The notes under the pieces were generated by a model. That model worked only from the letters and a program-made list of their open reading frames with translations, ran no database searches and was not told the origin of the DNA. This document shows, piece by piece, positions 1 to 6,807 of a stretch of DNA of 18,344 nt. Origin of the DNA: an uncultured Lachnospiraceae bacterium (GTDB taxonomy: Bacteria > Bacillota > Clostridia > Lachnospirales > Lachnospiraceae). The stretch spans positions 1 to 18,344 of the forward strand of contig CAJUTU010000063.1 in NCBI GenBank assembly GCA_910589385.1. Reading direction: 5' to 3'. The position numbers and the translations under genes were made by a program. The number at the start of each line of letters is the position of its first letter. The first letter of the stretch is position 1.

Positions 1-530
1 GCGCAAAGCACAAAACGATTATCGGACCGACTAAACGTAAGAAAGTGCGGACGGTAGATTTTGGGGACACACTTACCGCCATACTGAGAAAAGCAAGGAA
101 AGAACAGCTTAAAAATCTGATGCAGTACGGGGAACTGTACCACCGCAACTACTACAAGGAAGTGCAGGATAAAAACAGGGTTTACTATGAGTATTACAAC
201 TTGGAGAGCACGCAGGACATTCCGGCGGATTACAACGAGATTTCATTTGTATGTTTAAGACCGGACGGCTGCCTTGAAACACCGAGTACATTGAGTATCG
301 TCTGCCGGACACTGGCAAAGAAACTGGACGGGTTTGAGGGCTTTCACTTCCACCAGCTCCGCCATACTTATACAAGCAATCTGCTGTCAAACGGCGCAGC
401 GCCGAAGGACGTGCAGGAACTCTTGGGACACTCTGACGTAAGTACCACAATGAATGTGTATGCCCATGCCACAAGGGAAGCAAAGCGGACTTCCGCAAGG
501 CTTTTAGATAAAGTGGCAGGCAACGATTAA
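1..530 (+). CDS. Tyrosine recombinase (integrase), C-terminal part, cut by window edge
   Basis: The frame is open from the first bases (codons from position 3, reading AKHKTIIGPTKRKK) and continues through a GTG at 45 that is not a start, so this is the 3' part of a longer gene. It shows the C-terminal catalytic core of phage/ICE-type tyrosine recombinases: the HQLRH box (His-x-x-Arg), then the LLGHSD box, then the nucleophile Tyr in NVYAHA, 22 residues before the end. The first catalytic Arg lies upstream of the window. The basic hairpin near the start (TKRKKVRTVDF) is where the family carries its catalytic Lys. Such enzymes cut and rejoin DNA at attachment sites to integrate or excise an element. 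This is the only plus-strand gene here, and integrases of Tn916/Tn1549-type elements often sit at an element end, so a boundary probably lies just downstream. Confidence 0.9.
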   Translation, partial: AKHKTIIGPTKRKKVRTVDFGDTLTAILRKARKEQLKNLMQYGELYHRNYYKEVQDKNRVYYEYYNLESTQDIPADYNEISFVCLRPDGCLETPSTLSIVCRTLAKKLDGFEGFHFHQLRHTYTSNLLSNGAAPKDVQELLGHSDVSTTMNVYAHATREAKRTSARLLDKVAGND

Positions 531-547
531 GTACATTTCACAAAAAC

Positions 548-588
548 TTTCCCTTGTAAAATACCCATAAGGGCAAAAACAAGGGAAA
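548..588. repeat. Inverted repeat downstream of the integrase
   Basis: A perfect 10-bp inverted repeat, TTTCCCTTGT (548-557) and ACAAGGGAAA (579-588), encloses a smaller CCC-ATAA-GGG hairpin (564-573). It starts 18 bp after the integrase stop. It could be a transcription terminator lacking a clear T-tract, or part of an element end or recombinase arm site. A second small hairpin, AAGGCT-ctaaa-AGCCTT, lies at 610-626. No further gene is visible from 531 to about 665. Confidence 0.5.
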
Positions 589-665
589 ATACATATCAAT
601 TCACTATATAAGGCTCTAAAAGCCTTGAAAAATAAGGAAAGTTCAAGAAATTCATCTGCAAATAC

Positions 666-761
666 CGATTTCTCCACGAGTGCGTTTTATTTGCTATTTT
701 TAACCCATGTGCCAACTTCCGATGATTTTATCATGCCAAAATGTTTTTAGAAATCCTGATC
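666..761. repeat. Direct repeat copy A (acetyltransferase 3' end)
   Basis: Compared by eye, 666-761 aligns without gaps to 1642-1737 (offset 976) with about 6 mismatches in 96 bp. Both copies encode the same GNAT C-terminal segment in the same orientation and flank the CPBP gene at 852-1601. Confidence 0.9.
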
Positions 762-845
762 CAAAAGCATGATTGCCCTTTTTGCACCTTATATAGCCCT
801 CCAATCAGCACCATTTTCTTTTTCATATGCAGCTTCCTGACAAGT
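666..845 (-). pseudogene. GNAT acetyltransferase, detached decayed C-terminal remnant
   Basis: On the minus strand the frame reads CQEAAYEKENGADWRAI, stop, GAKRAIMLLDQDF, stop, then KHFGMIKSSEVGTWVKNSK and a natural TAA. This resembles the last helix and strands of a Gcn5-related N-acetyltransferase (the DQDFYKRLGM-type block followed by a short terminal strand). There are two internal stops and no N-terminal half, so it cannot be functional. The final 96 bp (666-761) are about 94% identical to 1642-1737. It lies just downstream of the CPBP gene in the same orientation. Confidence 0.7.
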
Positions 846-851
846 AGGAAG

Positions 852-1601
852 TTACCAAGTGAATAATTTTTTGTCTGATTTTTTATACAATAGAGTACCA
901 ACAAAAATTATGATCGCTAATACAACAATGTTATATTGTATTGGCGCTAAATAACAGATATTAAAAGCTGCGTGCATAATGGCAATCAGCAATATATTTC
1001 TGCATTGATAATAGGTTATTCCCAAAACAACGGAAACAAGTAATGTCCATATACAAAGGCAAACAATTTGTTCCACGCCCAATGAATTTCTGATGATCCA
1101 CATTGGTAAATGCCACGCTGCCCAAACGGCGCCAACAAAAAGAACACTTTTGATTTTCTTAAAAGGAAGTCGTTCCAACAGAAATCCTCTCCATGCTATT
1201 TCTTCAACAAACGCTGTTATCAGCAGGTATATACAGCTTGTTAACAGGGATATTACTGTCGAATATGTATTTTTAAATACGTCAGTTTTCACGATGAACG
1301 AATAGCAATAAGAACCAAATATACCTGTAGCCATACATATAACCCCTATTAAAATATATTTGATTGTTATTTTCCCTGAAAACATCCGCGTAAAGTATAC
1401 CTTGATGTTCTGCTCGCAAATCAGCAGAAAAATAGCAGCCATAGAGGGAATACACACATATAAGTATTTTAAGTACAATAATATATCAGGAATAGTAATC
1501 CCGTTCTGTCCTAACAATGTAGGTACATGGCATATAAACGATAAAACATATACCACAGAAACCCATAACGTGAGTTTCAACTTATTTGTATATCTCGCCA
1601 T
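852..1601 (-). CDS. CPBP-family intramembrane metalloprotease-like protein
   Basis: A polytopic membrane protein of about 249 residues carrying the CPBP (CAAX protease / bacteriocin-processing, Abi) motifs. Counting from the chosen ATG, these are EEIAWRG (Glu133, Glu134, Arg138), WAAWHLPMW (His164) and MHAAFN (His210, Asn214). In the family these residues form the metal-dependent active site inside the membrane. Roles range from prenyl-protein processing to bacteriocin self-immunity; the substrate here is unknown. I chose the ATG at 1601 because AGGAG (1610-1614) lies 8 nt upstream; a GTG at 1604 directly precedes it. The gene is intact and AT-rich. It lies between two copies of a GNAT 3' end, so duplication or recombination has shaped the spot. 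Confidence 0.85.
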   Translation of the reverse strand: MARYTNKLKLTLWVSVVYVLSFICHVPTLLGQNGITIPDILLYLKYLYVCIPSMAAIFLLICEQNIKVYFTRMFSGKITIKYILIGVICMATGIFGSYCYSFIVKTDVFKNTYSTVISLLTSCIYLLITAFVEEIAWRGFLLERLPFKKIKSVLFVGAVWAAWHLPMWIIRNSLGVEQIVCLCIWTLLVSVVLGITYYQCRNILLIAIMHAAFNICYLAPIQYNIVVLAIIIFVGTLLYKKSDKKLFTW

Positions 1602-1641
1602 CACAATTTCTCCTAGCAGTGCGAAAATCTTACAGAAATTT

Positions 1642-1737
1642 CGATTTCTCCACGAATGCGTTTTATTTGCTATTTCTAACCCATGTGCCGACTTCCGATG
1701 ATTTTATCATGCCAAGACGTTTGTAGAAATCCTGATC
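1642..1737. repeat. Direct repeat copy B (acetyltransferase 3' end)
   Basis: Partner of 666-761, about 94% identical by eye. This copy keeps the readable end FYKRLGMIKSSEV, where copy A has a stop codon at the Tyr. Confidence 0.9.
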
Positions 1738-1921
1738 TAAACAGAGCATTTCTTGATAGCATTTCCACATCCAAATATGAATGCGTCATACCCCAATCGA
1801 AACGCCCCCAATGGAAATGCTCGTTATAGCCGTTGTCTGCGACTATTTGAAGAAATTTACTGATTTCTTCGTACTGTCTGTTAAATCGTATGTTATCTTT
1901 GTAATTTTCAATTAAATACAT
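1642..1921 (-). pseudogene. GNAT acetyltransferase with internal deletion and frameshift
   Basis: The gene starts with ATG at 1921 (MYLIENYKDNIRFNRQYEEI...). It reads about 60 residues of GNAT-like N-terminal sequence, to DVEMLSRNALF. It then joins directly to the family's C-terminal end in another frame, DQDFYKRLGMIKSSEV then GTWVRNSK and TAA. In the original frame it runs on to a stop at 1676. The central acetyl-CoA-binding region is missing, so the product cannot be an active transferase. The start overlaps the ancestral end of the upstream CPBP gene (frame ending TGA at 1908) by 14 bp, which points to former translational coupling. The 3' 96 bp are duplicated at 666-761. Confidence 0.75.
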
Positions 1922-2771
1922 TTCTATTCACCCTCTTTTTCCTGCTCCTGTAAACATAAATTGCCAGTACAAAAGTGAAGGAAATAAGCTGTGCAGCTAT
2001 AATCCGGACAATTTGTCATTCGTCCGCACCTTTTAGAGAAATGACGTGCAGCATATTTGCAGCAACGGTATTATTGAATAAATGGTCGCCGAACCCCACC
2101 CATATATCTCCTGTCATATGGTAAAGAAGCCCCCATTTGATTCCCATAACTCCGGCAAGGATTATATACCCGATACCCATCAGAACCATTGCCGTAAATG
2201 ACATTTCACCATCCATACAGCTTCTGGCCGGCATTACAATATGCCAGATTCCGAATAAAAACGCCGCAATAAAATTCGCCTGCATAAATGGTTTTGATTC
2301 AGAAAAGATTTTAATGAACAGTCCTCGAAAAATGCCTTCCTCCATCCATACATTGACCACATTGAATACTACACATAACAGAAAGAAAACAAAATCCGTA
2401 TTTTTTATTCGAGAACCGGTTAAAGAAAAACTGCTGATATATATTTCTAAATGTGCAGGGTTGCCTTGCAAAGCTAAAATTGCCAATTCTAACCCAAATG
2501 AAATGATAAAGCAGACGCTTCCCAATAATAAACCTTTCAAAATATTGCTTACAAAACAGTTTCTTTGAAATCCAATATCACTCCATGTAAGATTTACCCT
2601 TTTCAATGCCAATGCTAATATGATAATTCCGGCTGCTTTATGAAGCACATTTTCTCCAATAGCCGTCCTATCTGTCTCAATCAGAAAATATTCTATAAAC
2701 CTTGCAGCTAAACAAAGCGTAAATATTGCAATGCATAAACTATCTGATTTATATTTTGTATTTCTTCCCAT
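1908..2771 (-). pseudogene. CPBP-family intramembrane protease interrupted by TGA near the C-terminus
   Basis: The open frame gives 251 residues (2771-2016) with CPBP motifs WMEEGIFRG (Glu144, Glu145, Arg149), FGIWH (His177) and GDHLFNN (His230, Asn233) in a multi-helix membrane protein. After the TGA at 2016-2018 the same frame continues QIVRIIAAQLISFTFVLAI then YVYRSRKKRVNRNVFN and TGA at 1908. That adds an obvious transmembrane helix with a positively charged end. The natural stop overlaps the next gene's ATG. The simplest reading is a TGG to TGA mutation removing the last helix. All motif residues precede the stop, so a shortened protein might retain some function. The RBS AGGAGGGA lies 8 nt before the ATG, overlapping the end of the transglutaminase-like frame. 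Confidence 0.8.
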
Positions 2772-2777
2772 TCCAAA

Positions 2778-3704
2778 TCATTTCCCTCCTGAACTGCAAG
2801 ATTCTCTGAACGTATCCTGATAAATATTCTGTGTATTGTTCGTCAGCACAAACCATTCTTCCTTCGTATTCCATATATGCTCTATCCGTTCTATATTTTC
2901 ATCCGGATCATCCAACAATTCCGCCAAATAATCAAGTTCACATAGCTCATTCTCGCTAAGTGCCTGAATACCACTGCGAAGATACATTGGTTGATAAGAA
3001 TAAAAAATCTCATTGTTCATCAGCGCATGAAAGTCCATCAAAAGATATTCACAGACACCATCCAATAGATTCGTTGGATATACGTCTAAGTTTTTATGCA
3101 GGGTATGCCTTCTCAGTCCCATCCATGCTTCCGATGCGGTGATAAACTTGTGCCGCGGCAAATCAAACTGACTATAACCAAAACGTTCCTCATATTCATA
3201 ATAGCCGTCTACATCCGCCAAAACCCACCTGTTTTCACCAAAATCCCAATACTCATTCACCCAATGTTCTACATAACTGTCCCCGTCATTGCCAAAATCC
3301 ATAAAACCGGCTCTTGAGCGGCAGGGTATCCCCTTTGCTTTCAGTATTGCACTGAATAAGATAGAAGCCTGCCGACATGACACGGTGAGCCTTTTTGTTA
3401 CATCTTTATTTTCGCCAAATCCTGCCTCGTCCAGATAGAAAATACCCGCAATCATGGATACAGCCGTTATATATAGTTCGTCTTCATTTTTTTAACGATG
3501 ACTGGGATAGGATGCGAATTTCCCATAATAGGTATCCTCCAAATACGCAAACGGCTCTGTAAAATACATGGACGGATGCGTGATCTGGTCACAGACCAGC
3601 TTTCCAATCGCCGCTATATCACCCGGCAAAGATATCAGCAGCTCTCTGTATGCACCTGCATAGGTATAGATGCTTGTTTTTAAATAACGTTTGATATTAT
3701 TAGA
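2778..3704 (-). pseudogene. Transglutaminase-like protein split by an in-frame TAA
   Basis: The part after the stop (3491-2778) carries a transglutaminase-like Cys-His-Asp triad: Cys in TVSCRQAS (codon 3375-3377), His in YVEHWVNEYW, and Asp in RWVLADVD. Upstream of the TAA at 3492-3494 the same frame reads smoothly as the protein's N-terminal region: YLKTSIYTYAGAYRELLI, then KLVCDQITHPSMYF, then YLEDTYYGKFASYPSHR, stop, NEDELYITAVSM. The ATG at 3455 has no Shine-Dalgarno sequence, so it is probably not a real start. Related folds are peptidases or peptide-modifying enzymes; the substrate is unknown. The N-terminal part is fused in frame to an acetyltransferase. Translation would need stop readthrough or reinitiation, so it is probably dead. 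Confidence 0.75.
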
Positions 3705-4229
3705 TAGATTGAATTGTGCTTTATCCAATTCATATAAAAACGTACTGATTAAAATTGGATTACCATTTTTATCATTTTTATATGATTGATTATCAAGCCT
3801 TCTTATACGATTAAATCCCAGTCTTTCTAATAGTTTCCATGATGAAACATTCCGCACATCACAGTCTCCATAAATTGCACTGGTGCCGACTGATTCAAAT
3901 AGATAACGAACAAGTGCATTGCCTGCTTCTGTTGCATAACCTTGTCCGCAATATTCCGGATTAAAATCATAATCCATACAATAATGCCCTTCATCATCTA
4001 TCCAATAGCCAATGCTTCCTATAACATTCTGTTTTGATTTTAATTCGGCAACAAGACGGTTATCCATATCCTGCCACTCAGTAATTATGTTTTTCACCTG
4101 TTCTCCTGACATTGGATAAAAATCTTCGAATTTGCTGACTTCTTCATCAGAAAAATATTTTATAATATCCTCAAAATCTGTCACTCTATAATTTCTCAAA
4201 AGTAATCTACTGGTTTCTATAGTTATCAT
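3492..4229 (-). CDS. GNAT acetyltransferase (RimL-like) fused to a transglutaminase-like N-terminus
   Basis: Residues 1-168 form a complete RimJ/RimL-type N-acetyltransferase. It opens MITIETSRLLLRNYRVTDF, has the acetyl-CoA loop PEYCGQGYATEAGN (about 91-104), then DVRNVSSWKLLERLGF (about 124-139). Residues from about 176 to 245 match the N-terminal part of the following transglutaminase-like protein, not a GNAT, and end at the TAA that splits that protein. With the stop read through, the fusion would be about 480 residues. AAGGAGAG lies 8-10 nt before the ATG at 4229. The GNAT domain may still fold and acetylate an amine; the substrate cannot be told. The fusion could be ancestral or made by a deletion joining two neighbouring genes. 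Confidence 0.75.
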   Translation of the reverse strand: MITIETSRLLLRNYRVTDFEDIIKYFSDEEVSKFEDFYPMSGEQVKNIITEWQDMDNRLVAELKSKQNVIGSIGYWIDDEGHYCMDYDFNPEYCGQGYATEAGNALVRYLFESVGTSAIYGDCDVRNVSSWKLLERLGFNRIRRLDNQSYKNDKNGNPILISTFLYELDKAQFNLSNNIKRYLKTSIYTYAGAYRELLISLPGDIAAIGKLVCDQITHPSMYFTEPFAYLEDTYYGKFASYPSHR

Positions 4230-4278
4230 CTAATCACTCTCCTTTAGATGTCAAGCAGACGCCTCCGTAAATAAGAAT

Positions 4279-4986
4279 CTATCTCTTTATTCTGGTATAA
4301 ATCTCCTGTTCGCCTTCATGATGAATATACGCGCCATTTTTCATCTGTACTCTGAGCGATGCAGGATTATCCTGTGAACAGACATATAAATTTCATCTTC
4401 ACGAATCATCTGCCACGCCTTTTCTACCGTCAGTTTCAAGCCCAGAGAAGCATACCCCTTTCCTCTGAATTCCTTCCTGATTCCATATCCTATATGCCCT
4501 GCTCCTTTTGCCAGTTCCTCCGTAAGCCAATGCCGTATTCTGAACCATCCGACAATTCTATTATCTTCCCATAGAAAAAATTCCGTTTCCGGCACCCATC
4601 CTTCCTGCAGTCCGCTCATCCCTGCCCGTTTCGCAACATCTAATAATTGCCGCAGCATAGCCCTTTCGTCTTTCTGACGGACGAACGCTGTAACCGCAAT
4701 TGCCCAGATCCTTCAGAAAGTCGTTGAGCGTATGCCTTAAATCAATGATTCCCACAATTCTGTCATTACCAGCAACTGCAAAAAATGTGTCTGTTATCAC
4801 CCAGTCCGGATTAACCGTTTCCTCTTTCGTATTTGCGTCTATGATTCTGCACCATTCTCTGTAATCATCCATTTTATCAAGCAATTCACTTCCGTTAATT
4901 ACGAATTCCCCGTTATCAAAAAATTCCTGTTTGAACTCCAATGCCTGTTCTTTCAGTGCTTCTGTCGGTCTAACCAGTTTAATCAT
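4279..4986 (-). pseudogene. Chimera of two GNAT acetyltransferases with two frame changes
   Basis: The first part (ATG at 4986: MIKLVRPTEALKEQALEF...) reads as a GNAT up to the acetyl-CoA loop CGYSVRPSERRKGYA near 4660. The reading then passes to another frame, MLRQLLDVAKRAGMSGLQ, which fits the continuation of the same GNAT. Without a stop it enters the middle of a second GNAT (EGWVPETEFFLWEDNRIVGW, IGYGIRKEFRGKGYASLG). A second frame change near 4376 is needed to reach its proper end, DNPASLRVQMKNGAYIHHEG, and TAG at 4279. The 3' half of the first and 5' half of the second GNAT are missing. The ATG overlaps the upstream stop (ATGATTAA), so it was coupled to the nucleotidyltransferase. Two separate ORFs (5028-4561 and 4658-4341) are the visible pieces. 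Confidence 0.75.
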
Positions 4987-5602
4987 TTTTGTCTTTCTTA
5001 AAATACCGTTTCTCGTAATCCTCCACAAATTCTGTCATACTCTCAAAATGCCTCGGCCATTTTGTTTTTCCAGTTAGAATACGAGTCCTTTTCGTTCCTT
5101 TTCTGAAATACTGGCCATTATACAACATTACAGCATTTTCTATAAACTCAATAGCCGCTCCTGCACAGCTTCTGGCTTTTGATAAAGACTGTGCAAGACA
5201 AACCTCCGCAAGCATCTTTTTTGCATCACTATATACCTTGTCAGCTTTCTCATACCGCCTGTCCGATGCAGGCAGCTCTGCCGCCTTTCTTCTGATCTCA
5301 TCCAACCTTTCCAATGCACTTTTATCTTTGCAATAAACGATCCTCGAATCGAACAGCTTAGACAAATGTGCGTGGCTGCACTGCGCATCTTCTTCAAGCA
5401 TATCCCAACTGGTACAGTAAAGGTCATACCCTATATCAACATCATCTATAATAAATCCATCAGCCAGAACCTGTCCGTTTTCGTCATTGATCAAAATCAT
5501 CAAATCAAGATCGGATTTTTCGTACTCATCCCCGGTAACAACTGAACCATACACACCAATCAATGCCAGGGAATCAGGGCACAAAGCATCCGCTTTTTCA
5601 AT
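4979..5602 (-). pseudogene. Nucleotidyltransferase (aminoglycoside/MNT type), N-terminus lost at an IS200 end
   Basis: The protein carries the Pol-beta-type nucleotidyltransferase signature: GVYGSVVTGDEYEKSDLDLM has Gly-Ser followed by Asp-x-Asp. A third acidic segment (IIDDVDIGYDLY) and a helical C-terminal half follow. In this superfamily the motif transfers a nucleotide to aminoglycosides, tRNA or proteins. Coding sequence extends upstream of the usable TTG at 5584 (IEKADALCPDSLAL) until a TAG next to the IS200 hairpin, so the real N-terminus was replaced by the transposon. The other flank of the IS does not hold the missing piece. The C-terminus after YFRKGTKRT looks shortened compared with what I recall of relatives; this is uncertain. 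A product from TTG 5584 keeps the signature only about 12 residues from its end and has no visible RBS. Confidence 0.65.
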
Positions 5603-6200
5603 CTAAACCACCACCGGCTGAAGCCGGTGGGTTTGGGCTGGCTGCTGAAGCAGCCTAAAGTTGTCCCACCTCAAAGTTATCGCTTTTCTTACGTTCTTCT
5701 AGATCCTGATTCTTTATATATTCTTGTATGATTTCATCTGTCACATTTCCACTGCTAGCCACAAAATATCCTCTTGCCCACAAATGTTGCCCCCAGAATT
5801 CCTTATTCAATTCTTTATATTCCATCTGTAACTTCCGAGATGTATTTCCCTTCATATATTGCACTAATTTACTTGCTGACATATGGGGCGGTACTGATAC
5901 CAATAGATGTATGTGATCTTTTCCTACTTGACCTGCTAATATTTCCACATCATTTGTTTGGCATACTTTTCGTATTAATTCCCTTGTCCTCAGTGCAACC
6001 TTCCCCATTAGTACCGGTTTCCTATACTTCGTTATCCATACAATATGATATTTAACATCATATATACAATGTGACGATTTTCTATAATGTTCCATTCTAT
6101 TCACCTCAAGTTTAGTATCTCTATTTTTTCTTTTTCTAAACTTGAAGATATGGGGTTGACCTAAAGGTTTCGCCTTAAGGCGAGGGTTTTAACCCCATTA
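5603..6200 (-). mobile_element. IS200/IS605-family element, tnpA only (approximate ends)
   Basis: A single TnpA gene is flanked by subterminal hairpins, as in the IS200 group. On the tnpA 3' side are CCACCGGC-TGAA-GCCGGTGG (5611-5630) and GGCTGC-TGAA-GCAGCC (5640-5655, overlapping the tnpA stop). On the 5' side an 8-bp outer stem, ATGGGGTT (6150-6157) with AACCCCAT (6191-6198), encloses the palindrome CGCCTTAAGGCG (6171-6182). No inverted terminal repeats or target duplication are expected for this family, so exact ends cannot be set from one copy. Both flanks are broken genes. Confidence 0.8.
5655..6095 (-). CDS. tnpA: IS200-type transposase TnpA (HUH/Y1)
   Basis: A 146-residue single-domain transposase, the normal length for the family. 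It starts MEHYRKSSHCIYDVKYHIVW and carries the metal-binding HUH motif as HIH (His61, His63, in KDHIHLLVSVPP). The likely catalytic Tyr126 is in the C-terminal helix EIIQEYIKNQ. Such enzymes act as dimers on single-stranded DNA, cutting at hairpin-guided sites to peel out and paste the element. The start is ATG 6095, with GAGGTG about 7 nt upstream; a GTG at 6104 is also in frame but lacks a spaced RBS. No frameshift is visible, so it may be active. No TnpB/IscB gene accompanies it. Confidence 0.93.
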   Translation of the reverse strand: MEHYRKSSHCIYDVKYHIVWITKYRKPVLMGKVALRTRELIRKVCQTNDVEILAGQVGKDHIHLLVSVPPHMSASKLVQYMKGNTSRKLQMEYKELNKEFWGQHLWARGYFVASSGNVTDEIIQEYIKNQDLEERKKSDNFEVGQL

Positions 6201-6204
6201 TACA

Positions 6205-6470
6205 GACAATAAATCTCAATTTTTAATTCAGGCAGAATAGGAAGCTGTATTTTTCTATTTGTAAATTCAGTCCATTCCATATGATTATATTGCATTACAT
6301 CATCTGCCTTTTTCATGCCAAGTTTCTCATAAAATGGGATGGCATTTTCATTTGCTGTCAATATACCGCAATATCTTTTTCGCCGCCTGCTTTATCGTGT
6401 GCGGCCTTCATAAACTACCTTCCAATACCAATTCTGATTTTCCAGTATGTCAACTGGATTTTAGTGTTTT
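6205..6470 (-). pseudogene. GNAT acetyltransferase remnant with TAG and frameshift
   Basis: Minus-strand reading gives RIGIGR, TAG, FMKAAHDKAGGEKDIAVY in one frame. After a one-base shift near 6361 comes LTANENAIPFYEKLGMKKAD, then DVMQYNHMEWTEF. Together these look like the acetyl-CoA loop, the following helix and the C-terminal FYEKLG block of a GNAT. A TAG in place of a sense codon (about 6408) and the shift show it is dead. The open frame then runs on into the left end of the IS200 element. The N-terminal half is not recognisable. Just upstream (about 6475-6550) a short frame reads NIRNISGGFVGLGFLFLGFY, a membrane-like scrap with no start codon. Confidence 0.6.
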
Positions 6471-6552
6471 CTTTCTATTTCCAAATCAGTTTTATAAAAT
6501 CCTAAAAACAAGAATCCCAGTCCTACAAAACCTCCACTAATATTCCTTATGT

Positions 6553-6780
6553 TTACTTCTTTTGTTCCAAATCAATGATTGTCTTATCCGCTTTTAAAGC
6601 CTCCTGTGCTTTCTTTTTTTCTATCTCTTTACAGGCTTCCAACATTCCATTTTTGACCGCCCATTTAACCACAAAATATAAAGCGATCAAAACAATAATT
6701 GCCGTTCCCACGCTGATACCCAGTTCCTGCCACATCTCGGCAAGTCCCTCGCTCATTCCGAATTTTTCCCACAAATCCAT
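6553..6780 (-). CDS. Small single-pass membrane protein, 75 residues
   Basis: The start is ATG 6780, preceded by AGGAAGG at good spacing. The protein has an N-terminal amphipathic stretch (MDLWEKFGMSEGLAEMWQEL). One transmembrane helix follows, at about residues 23-43 (VGTAIIVLIALYFVVKWAV). A charged Lys/Glu-rich cytoplasmic-type tail comes last (KEIEKKKAQEALKADKTI). I do not recognise a function; it resembles small conserved one-helix proteins of Bacillota. It starts 27 nt after the adenosine-deaminase-like gene and is probably cotranscribed with it. It has no toxin hallmark beyond small size and hydrophobicity. Confidence 0.75.
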   Translation of the reverse strand: MDLWEKFGMSEGLAEMWQELGISVGTAIIVLIALYFVVKWAVKNGMLEACKEIEKKKAQEALKADKTIIDLEQKK

Positions 6781-6807
6781 TTCCCATTCCTTCCTCCTAT
6801 CTTCCGA

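Noticed and set aside
6553..6780. Small membrane toxin of a toxin-antitoxin pair
   Set aside because: No antitoxin gene or antisense RNA is visible, and the long charged tail does not resemble known small toxins.
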